A DNA stretch of 64,000 nt from Mangrovimicrobium sp048323675 (GTDB lineage: Bacteria; Pseudomonadota; Gammaproteobacteria; Pseudomonadales; Halieaceae). Shown in pieces: positions 58,238 through 64,000 of the stretch; the stretch's first letter is position 1; each line of letters starts with the position of its first letter. The notes beneath the pieces are model-generated. The model saw only the letters and a list, made by a program, of their open reading frames with translations. It made no database searches and was not told the DNA's origin. The stretch covers positions 868,001-932,000 of the forward strand of contig NZ_JBLWFK010000002.1 in the NCBI RefSeq assembly GCF_048323675.1, given 5' to 3'. Position numbers and translations under genes: made by a program.

Positions 58238-59185
58238 TTATTCAGACGGCCTGGGGGCAGTTTCCGTCCAACCCTGTTGATCCAGCCACCCGCCGAACAG
58301 CGCCATCCACCGGTCTGCAGCCTGGCGATGTTTCACCGCGCCAAACCCATGGCCCCCCGAGGCAAAAATATGCAATTCGACCGGCAGGTCCCGTAGCGAC
58401 CAGGCCGTATACATCTCCACGCTTTTTGATGGGGGCACTACAGTGTCGTCCTGGGCGTGCACGATGAATAGCGGAGGCGCGTTCGCGGGAACGGCCTCGC
58501 GCGGCATGGCGCCATAAATTGACGCTGCCACATCGGGCATGGCATCGGCATCTCCCTCCGTGACAACACCCATGGTAGTCATGGCTCCCGCGGAGAACCC
58601 GACCATGCCGATACGCCGGGGATCGATGTTGTAGTCAGATGCCTTCGCCCTCAGGTAGTGCATCGCCTGCACGGCATCGGCCAACGCAATTTTTCGCCCG
58701 GGCTCGAGGGCTTTGGCCCGGGAGTCGAAGTCCTCCCCCTCAGGGGTGGAGGCAGGTTCTGCAGACAGGGCATCGCGACGCACGCGGTATTTCAGTACAA
58801 ATGCGGTGATTCCACGTGCCGCAAGCCACTCGGCTACCATCGTGCCCTCCTCTATCATCGCAAGCCCAGTGAACCCACCCCCGGGACAAACCACCATGGC
58901 ATTGCCATTGGCGTGACCGGGTTCAGGATAAAACACCGTGAGCGTGGGTACCGTCACATTGGTCACAGAACGCTTGCCCGAAAATTCGGCCCCTTTCCAG
59001 GACTCGGTACCCGGCGCAGCGCCCGGCCAGATAGTTATGGCGTCGTGCCCCAGGGTGGCAGTCCGGACGTCGGCCCGGGCGCTATCGACTGCAATTGCGA
59101 TCGAGCCGAAATACAGGACGATCAGCAGCAGTAACGAATCGCGATTACTCGCGTTGAGCGCTGTTCGAATCATGTCATTACCCAT
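58238..59185 (-). CDS. Exported alpha/beta-hydrolase (BD-FAE/acetyl-esterase-like)
   Basis: 315 residues with an N-terminal hydrophobic segment (LLLLIVLYFGSIAIAVDSARA) acting as signal peptide. Catalytic Ser lies in GFSAGA, the oxyanion region in CPGGGFTGLA, the acid in HAQDDTVVPPSKS and His in SGGHGFGA. This is the esterase/lipase set used by feruloyl-, acetyl-xylan- and related carbohydrate esterases. Beside a GH79-like gene it may remove acyl groups from a glucuronic-acid-containing glycan, which is inference. Confidence 0.85.
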   Translation of the reverse strand: MGNDMIRTALNASNRDSLLLLIVLYFGSIAIAVDSARADVRTATLGHDAITIWPGAAPGTESWKGAEFSGKRSVTNVTVPTLTVFYPEPGHANGNAMVVCPGGGFTGLAMIEEGTMVAEWLAARGITAFVLKYRVRRDALSAEPASTPEGEDFDSRAKALEPGRKIALADAVQAMHYLRAKASDYNIDPRRIGMVGFSAGAMTTMGVVTEGDADAMPDVAASIYGAMPREAVPANAPPLFIVHAQDDTVVPPSKSVEMYTAWSLRDLPVELHIFASGGHGFGAVKHRQAADRWMALFGGWLDQQGWTETAPRPSE

Positions 59186-59268
59186 GCGGTCAGGTGATTG
59201 AAGACAGGTATACGCCTGGGGAGTTTGTTCCAGTGCAGGAAAGGATGTAGGATTGGCTGTGTGAGACT

Positions 59269-59286
59269 GTAAACGTTATCATTTTA
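59269..59286. promoter_or_regulatory. Weaker third copy of the receptor/crotonase element
   Basis: GTAAACGTTATCATTTTA resembles the core of the 26-base element (TAACACGTTATGATTTA), with one base missing in the centre. It lies in the divergent control region between the esterase (starts 59185) and the GH79-like gene (starts 59350), about 65-84 bases from each. Confidence 0.4.
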
Positions 59287-59349
59287 CTAATCATACACGC
59301 CGAATCTGTTTTCAAACAACGAAAATGATTCCGCTGAATGCGGAGCTGC

Positions 59350-60894
59350 ATGAAGCCAAATTCCCTTGTCATTCCAGCTTTACTGATCGGCGTACTGACC
59401 GGTTGCGGCCAACACGGGCAATCGTCGCAGGCAGCCCTGCCGCTCGCCCCCGAGTCGATGCAAATGACAGCGAGGATCAGCGATCGATTCCTGTCCTATA
59501 ACGTCGAAATGGTCGAAGTGACGGGGGGGCGATTCTGGGCGCCCTACATCAACGGCGAGCCCGCAAAGGGCGAGGATCGCTATGAATACCGGCCGCCGAT
59601 CGACCTGACGGACATGCGGCTGATCAAAATGGCCGCTGCACTGGCGCCCGCCTACGTACGCTTTAGCGGCACCTGGGCCAATGCCACCTGGTTCGCGGAC
59701 AGCGACGAGGCACCGGTCAAACCGCCAGCAGGCTTCGATGCGGTACTCACTCGCGAACAATGGCGCAAAGCGGTCGCGTTTGCGGACTCGGTCGACGCGG
59801 AAATCCTCACCTCACTGGCTACAAGCGCCGGGGCAAGGGACGAGAGCGGTATCTGGCAGCCGGATAATGCGGAGCAACTGATAGCCTACACCCGAAGCCT
59901 GGGAAGGCGTATTGCCGGCATTGAATTCGCCAACGAGGCAAACATGATTGGCCTTACCCAGCCTCCGGAGGGATATACGCCCGCCGACTTCCGCCGCGAC
60001 TATGCGATTTTTTATCACTGGCTGAAACAGTCGTCGCCGGAAACGATAGTACTTGCCACGGGCGCGGTTGAAATGGGTGAGCCGATGAGTACCATGGCCT
60101 ATCTTTTCGGTGGCGAGACGTTCAAGCCCGATCAACTGCTGGATAAGGACTCTCCCCAACCGGATGAATTTTCATTCCATTATTACGGGGCGTCGTCCCA
60201 GCGCTGCCATATTCCCCTGTTGGGAAGCCAACCGTCCGACGCATACGATCCCGATTTTTTCGCGGGCATAGACGATGGTATCCGCGCGGCGAAAGCACTG
60301 CGCGACCGCTATGCACCGGCGGCGTCGCTGTGGATCACAGAGAGCGGTGAAACCGCCTGTGGCGGCAATCCCTGGGCCACGACCTTTGCCGATGTCTTCC
60401 GCTTCCTTGACCAGTTGGGAAGGTCTGCCCGACAGGGAGTACAGGTATTCGCGCACAATACACTTGCGGCGAGCGATTACGCCCTGCTTGACGAGCACAC
60501 GTTCGCGCCGCGCCCCGACTACTGGGCCGCATGGCTGTGGCGCAACCTGATGGGCACGACGGTACTGGATCCCGGTGCGGACGCGGCGAGCTCGAATATC
60601 TATGCTCACTGCAATCGCGGCATTCCAGGCGCCGTCACCGTGCTGGCAATCAATCCAGACCAGGACGCAGCGAAACGGATCTCCGTGGATTTCCCGGGTG
60701 AACGCTATACGCTAACGCAGGCCGCGGGCTATTCTCATGGCGCCGCACTCAATGGCGTGACCCTGGAACTGCTCGAGGGCGACAGCCTGCCCGAACTGGC
60801 GGGCAAGTACTTTACACCGGGAGAAATCACACTCGAACCCGCCAGCGTCAGCTTCCTGGTGTTTACGCAGCTGTCGAACGCCGCATGCCGCTAG
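59350..60894 (+). CDS. GH79-type glycoside hydrolase (heparanase/beta-glucuronidase-like) lipoprotein
   Basis: 514 residues from ATG 59350, preceded by GGAG; an ATG at 59338 is alternative. A lipobox LTGC marks a lipoprotein. The barrel has AYVRFSGTWANATWFA, acid/base Glu196 in EFANEANM, and nucleophile Glu331 in WITESGE, followed by GGNPWATTFADVFRFLDQLG. This spacing and the C-terminal beta domain match GH79, whose members release glucuronic acid from heparan- or proteoglycan-type chains. It would feed the uronate locus at 30-41 kb. A second TIM-barrel family is the alternative. Confidence 0.8.
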   Translation: MKPNSLVIPALLIGVLTGCGQHGQSSQAALPLAPESMQMTARISDRFLSYNVEMVEVTGGRFWAPYINGEPAKGEDRYEYRPPIDLTDMRLIKMAAALAPAYVRFSGTWANATWFADSDEAPVKPPAGFDAVLTREQWRKAVAFADSVDAEILTSLATSAGARDESGIWQPDNAEQLIAYTRSLGRRIAGIEFANEANMIGLTQPPEGYTPADFRRDYAIFYHWLKQSSPETIVLATGAVEMGEPMSTMAYLFGGETFKPDQLLDKDSPQPDEFSFHYYGASSQRCHIPLLGSQPSDAYDPDFFAGIDDGIRAAKALRDRYAPAASLWITESGETACGGNPWATTFADVFRFLDQLGRSARQGVQVFAHNTLAASDYALLDEHTFAPRPDYWAAWLWRNLMGTTVLDPGADAASSNIYAHCNRGIPGAVTVLAINPDQDAAKRISVDFPGERYTLTQAAGYSHGAALNGVTLELLEGDSLPELAGKYFTPGEITLEPASVSFLVFTQLSNAACR

Positions 60895-60985
60895 GCTGAA
60901 GCGACCGGATTGAGCGCGGCGGGCCCGCCCGCGGAGATTCCCTCGAACTGAACCGGGCGAGGCTGGCCGAGCGCTGAGACCGGCC

Positions 60986-62977
60986 TCACTCGGGCGAATT
61001 GAATGTCATTCCATCCAGCGTTGTCGTCAGCGTCCCGGAGAATTGCCCGGCCGCCCCGAGACTCTTCAGGGTCACTACAAAACCACCGGGTTCTCTGGTC
61101 TTGCGGCTACCCTCGTGCAGTCCGCTGAAGGTGAGATCCGCGTGCCACGTGATCGTGGTACCGCCGGTTCCGGAGTTGCGCTCGCCGGATTCAGTGCCAT
61201 CGATGAAATTGACGCCGTCCGCGCTGTAATTGCTGTAAATCACTGACACGGAAGTGACCTCCATCTCTCCCGGGTTGAAGCGGGAGGGGCCATCGGTGAC
61301 CACAACCTCAGCCGAACCGCTCTCCCCCATCAGAACATAGTTGCCGCTGGGCACAATCTTGCGCACGGGAGGCAACGGGTCGCCGAACGTATACGGCGTG
61401 CCCCACGGCACCTCGTCGGGCACGGGGTCCGGGTCCGGCTGCGGCCGCGGCTCGCTGGGTTCGCGGTCCGTCAGCCGGGCAATCATCAGTCGGGAGTCAC
61501 GTCCTCCCGGCTCGGTCGAGGGCGGGCACTCCGCCGGCTCGGGATTACAGCCCCTGCGCTGGTAGTACACCACCGCGGTGCTGTCCGGCGACCACGCCGG
61601 ATCGGCACCGCCCAGCCACAGCGGGTCGCTGATGCTGCCGCTCCCCGCGTCGGGGTCGCCTCCGGCGTTGAGTTGCTGGCCATCGTGTATCTCGGGATCG
61701 TCCACCGCGTGCACTTTTTGCAGATCGATCAGGTAAGGCTGCAGGAACGAGCCCCTCGCCGGCAGCGTATAGATGCCGGAAATGGACTCCGCAATCGCGA
61801 GGTCGATGAGTGGCGGTACGCCGATACCCGCACTGGCGAAGTACAGCCTGCCGTCGGTGCCGGCCGGGCTGGCCCCGGGATAGCCGGTCTCCTCGGTCAC
61901 CCGACCGTCCATGATGACCAGGGATTTTCCGTCGGGCGAGATGTTTGCGGGATCGGTGTAGGCGGGATCGCGGGTAAGGCGCCGGGATGCGCCGGTCTGG
62001 AGGCTCGTCGCGAAGATATCGTAATTGAACGAGTCCTGCGTACCGATACCCAGGGTTTCCTTCCCATCGGGTGTGAATCCGCGGAATTCGCCGATCACGC
62101 CGGCGGGCGGCTCGAACATCAGTTCGCCCGGCGATTTGATGCTGAAAAAGCGACCGGACTTGCCGAGTTCGGGACTGAGCAGGAACGACACGTTGTGAAG
62201 TTCGTAACCCGGCGGCCCGAAGTTGGGAGCGGGATTGAATTCCAGCCGCCCGAAAGCGGCGAACTGGGTGGCGCTGGAAAGATCCGACGTGAGGAACAAC
62301 TGGTTCCACCCCAGGTGCACATTGTCCAAGTGCAGCCGCAGTTCCCGCATGATCCGGAAGTTCAGGAAGGGCGAGATGATCGGGTAGATATGCGTGCTTT
62401 CGGGTGTGCACGCGGTGTCAGAGACCTGGTGCGGGCTGCAGTCGAGGATATTGGTACCCATCTTGACCCGCATGCCATCGTGGAAGGCTTCCGGGTAGGT
62501 GTTGTCGTTGGGGTTGTTGATGCCGACCTTGTTGGCGTCGGGAATACCACAGGTGACACAGCGCCAGCCATCGCCATTATCGAAGGTCGAGCCGTCCGTT
62601 TTCACCAGTATGAGTTGGCCGCCACTGTAGATACTGGCCGGATCGGGCGCTTCGGGCGCACCGGCGAACCTGATGGAGACATAGACCTGCTTTCCGTCAG
62701 GAGTAAAGGTTCTCGCGCCGTCGATGCCATCGCGCCCGAGGCTGATGCAGCCGGTGCCGTTGGGGTTGATCGACGAAGTACAGGAACCGGCGTCGCTCGA
62801 GGGCGCGGTCGGTGGCAGGGGGAGCGACTCGATGACGACTGTCTCTGGCTCATTGACTGCCTCGGATTTGTTGTTGTGGCCATCGCTGTTACATGCGGAT
62901 GTAATAATGCATAACGGTACCCAGCACGAGATGCGGACCAGGCGTGCTATTTTTATCTCTCTGAATTTTTTCAACAT
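60986..62977 (-). CDS. Beta-propeller (PD40/TolB-like) lipoprotein of unknown function
   Basis: 663 residues from ATG 62977 (an ATG at 63001 is alternative). The signal peptide ends in the lipobox ITSAC. Repeats of the WD40-like/TolB type are seen: ARTFTPDGKQVYVSI, FRGFTPDGKETLGIG, ANISPDGKSLVIMDG and PAWSPDSTAVVYYQR, each with the SPDG-type turn. A Pro-rich linker (PSEPRPQPDPDPVPDEVPWG) leads to a small beta-rich tail. It is convergent with the GH79 gene. Its role may be substrate binding or scaffold in the outer membrane. Confidence 0.72.
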   Translation of the reverse strand: MLKKFREIKIARLVRISCWVPLCIITSACNSDGHNNKSEAVNEPETVVIESLPLPPTAPSSDAGSCTSSINPNGTGCISLGRDGIDGARTFTPDGKQVYVSIRFAGAPEAPDPASIYSGGQLILVKTDGSTFDNGDGWRCVTCGIPDANKVGINNPNDNTYPEAFHDGMRVKMGTNILDCSPHQVSDTACTPESTHIYPIISPFLNFRIMRELRLHLDNVHLGWNQLFLTSDLSSATQFAAFGRLEFNPAPNFGPPGYELHNVSFLLSPELGKSGRFFSIKSPGELMFEPPAGVIGEFRGFTPDGKETLGIGTQDSFNYDIFATSLQTGASRRLTRDPAYTDPANISPDGKSLVIMDGRVTEETGYPGASPAGTDGRLYFASAGIGVPPLIDLAIAESISGIYTLPARGSFLQPYLIDLQKVHAVDDPEIHDGQQLNAGGDPDAGSGSISDPLWLGGADPAWSPDSTAVVYYQRRGCNPEPAECPPSTEPGGRDSRLMIARLTDREPSEPRPQPDPDPVPDEVPWGTPYTFGDPLPPVRKIVPSGNYVLMGESGSAEVVVTDGPSRFNPGEMEVTSVSVIYSNYSADGVNFIDGTESGERNSGTGGTTITWHADLTFSGLHEGSRKTREPGGFVVTLKSLGAAGQFSGTLTTTLDGMTFNSPE

Positions 62978-63213
62978 ATTGAAATCGATCCTTGCGGCCA
63001 TTGCCGTTCAAGTGCCGCTACTATACTAGTTCGCCAGATCTGAATGCCCCTGCACTCAAGGTGTGAGTGGGAGTAGAGAAGTGAGGGGTGGGGAGCGAGC
63101 GCCGAAGGCCGCAGCGGTGCAGATCAGTCGCCCTGGCTGGTCATGCCGGCGCTCTGTCCCGCTGACTGGCCGAACCGGCCGATCGATCCAGTCGCGGCGC
63201 GATTTCTGGTCGG

Positions 63214-64000
63214 TTATTTTGCGGCCCCAGGCTCCAGGAGGTTGGCGCGCACGCGATCCAGTTCTTCGTCGGTAACCCCCAGCTCATCCCGGATATAGGC
63301 CATCACCGAGCCGTGCTCCTCCTCGATAGCCGCCAAAGCAGCTTCCAGATAAGCGGGGTTGGAGGCGAGCAGCGGCGCGGTGAGCGCTTTGGGCATGGTC
63401 GTCATCATGGACTGGGCACTGCCTTCCTCGAACTGGTAGCCGTTGCCACCAAGCACGGCAATCTGCTGGTACTTACCGGACATCGCGTAATCCTGCAGGA
63501 TCACGTCACGCGGCACACCCAGCGCGGTCAGGATCAACGCAATGCCCAGTCCGGTACGATCCTTGCCTGCGGAACAGTGCACTACCAACGGCAGGTTGCC
63601 ATTCGCGATTTCCCCGAAGATTACCGAGTAGTGAGCAGACTGCTGTTTCGGCAGCGTGCGGTACTGCTGAATCATCACCTGCTCGACATCCTCCGGGGTC
63701 AGCCCTTTCCTGGAGAAAAGCTGCGTCAGGCCTGCCAGCATGTCGCCCTGGGAGTAACTCCAACTGAGGATTTCGGCCTCGCCGGCTTGCCACATGGTGG
63801 GCTCTGCCGCGCGTTCCTCGTTGGTTCGCAGGTCGGCGATGAGTGCGATATTCCGGTCGTGCAGGAAATCGAAGTCTCGCCCGGTCAATGCGTACAGCGT
63901 CCCCGAACGATAGAGCTTCCCCCACTTTACCTGCTCAAGATTGCCAGCCGGGTAACCGCCCACATCGCGAAAATTGCGCCCACCCTCGAGGGGCAATACA
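63214..64000 (-). CDS. Tyrosine-protein phosphatase (DSP-type), 5' end beyond window
   Basis: About 262 codons, read in from the window end without a start that can be trusted (an in-frame TTG is at 63996). The sequence LPLEGGRNFRDVGGYPAGN matches the usual start region of the bacterial phosphatase family with a CX5R loop, so only a few codons are probably missing. The active site is HCSAGKDRTG (nucleophile Cys, then Arg). Members act on phosphotyrosine or phosphoinositides. Function in the cell is unknown. Confidence 0.87.
   Translation of the reverse strand, partial: VLPLEGGRNFRDVGGYPAGNLEQVKWGKLYRSGTLYALTGRDFDFLHDRNIALIADLRTNEERAAEPTMWQAGEAEILSWSYSQGDMLAGLTQLFSRKGLTPEDVEQVMIQQYRTLPKQQSAHYSVIFGEIANGNLPLVVHCSAGKDRTGLGIALILTALGVPRDVILQDYAMSGKYQQIAVLGGNGYQFEEGSAQSMMTTMPKALTAPLLASNPAYLEAALAAIEEEHGSVMAYIRDELGVTDEELDRVRANLLEPGAAK

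Noticed and set aside
60915..60933. GC-rich stem between convergent GH79 and propeller genes
   Set aside because: Arms are offset by one base and leave no proper loop, so the terminator call is not supported.
1..64000. tRNA, rRNA, CRISPR array, complete insertion sequence or att site
   Set aside because: Looked for cloverleaf-type segments, repeat-spacer regularity and full transposase genes; none found by eye, and a tRNA scan would be needed to be certain.

Overview
The window reads as a chromosomal segment of a GC-rich, aerobic, Gram-negative gammaproteobacterium. A marine lineage near the Halieaceae/Cellvibrionales is my best guess, by inference only. Supporting content is a phage-shock (psp) operon with its sigma-54 activator, a Pseudomonas-type FabY ketosynthase, PutA, TRAP and TonB transport and abundant lipoproteins. 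I see no rRNA, tRNA or CRISPR array.

1-30 kb is mostly core-type sequence. It holds the 3' part-missing end of an AraC regulator, a radical-SAM/photolyase-like gene behind a near-perfect LexA box, and pspABC with an extra small membrane gene divergent from pspF. These are followed by a succinate-semialdehyde-type dehydrogenase, fabY divergent from a GlxA-type regulator, a thiolase, a RibB with a degenerate RibA-like half, a MAPEG protein, a nitroreductase, a periplasmic solute-binding protein, a large M6 metalloprotease, putA, purU, a NUDIX hydrolase, an exported intradiol dioxygenase-like lipoprotein and several unknowns. Three long hairpins at 6.6, 6.8 and 10.1 kb share a core but have different self-complementary arms.

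30-41 kb is a complete glucuronide-use locus. A leftward seven-gene operon (GntR regulator, uxaC, uxuB, exported GH2 beta-glucuronidase, TRAP dctP-dctQ-dctM) faces a rightward kdgK-uxuA pair across a shared control region with a FadR-like operator. Glucuronides would be cut in the periplasm, glucuronate imported by TRAP, and converted through fructuronate, mannonate and KDG to KDPG.

41-57 kb looks acquired. It begins at a scar made of an alcohol-dehydrogenase fragment and an IS3-type transposase fragment, looks less GC-rich than its flanks, and carries a leftward catabolic set: P450, two SDRs, an NTF2-like protein, a beta-barrel-type protein, TetR, GST, MFS carrier, aldehyde dehydrogenase, TPP-dependent enzyme, 3-hydroxyisobutyrate-dehydrogenase-like enzyme, TonB receptor, and a crotonase that keeps the catalytic residues of 6-oxocamphor hydrolase. 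I infer breakdown of an alicyclic or terpenoid compound: hydroxylation, oxidation to a diketone, retro-Claisen ring cleavage. A near-identical 26-nt element lies before the receptor and the crotonase genes, and a weaker copy occurs near 59.27 kb.

57-64 kb holds a second TetR regulator, an exported esterase, a GH79-type (heparanase/beta-glucuronidase-like) lipoprotein, a beta-propeller lipoprotein and the 3' part of a tyrosine-phosphatase gene cut by the window end.
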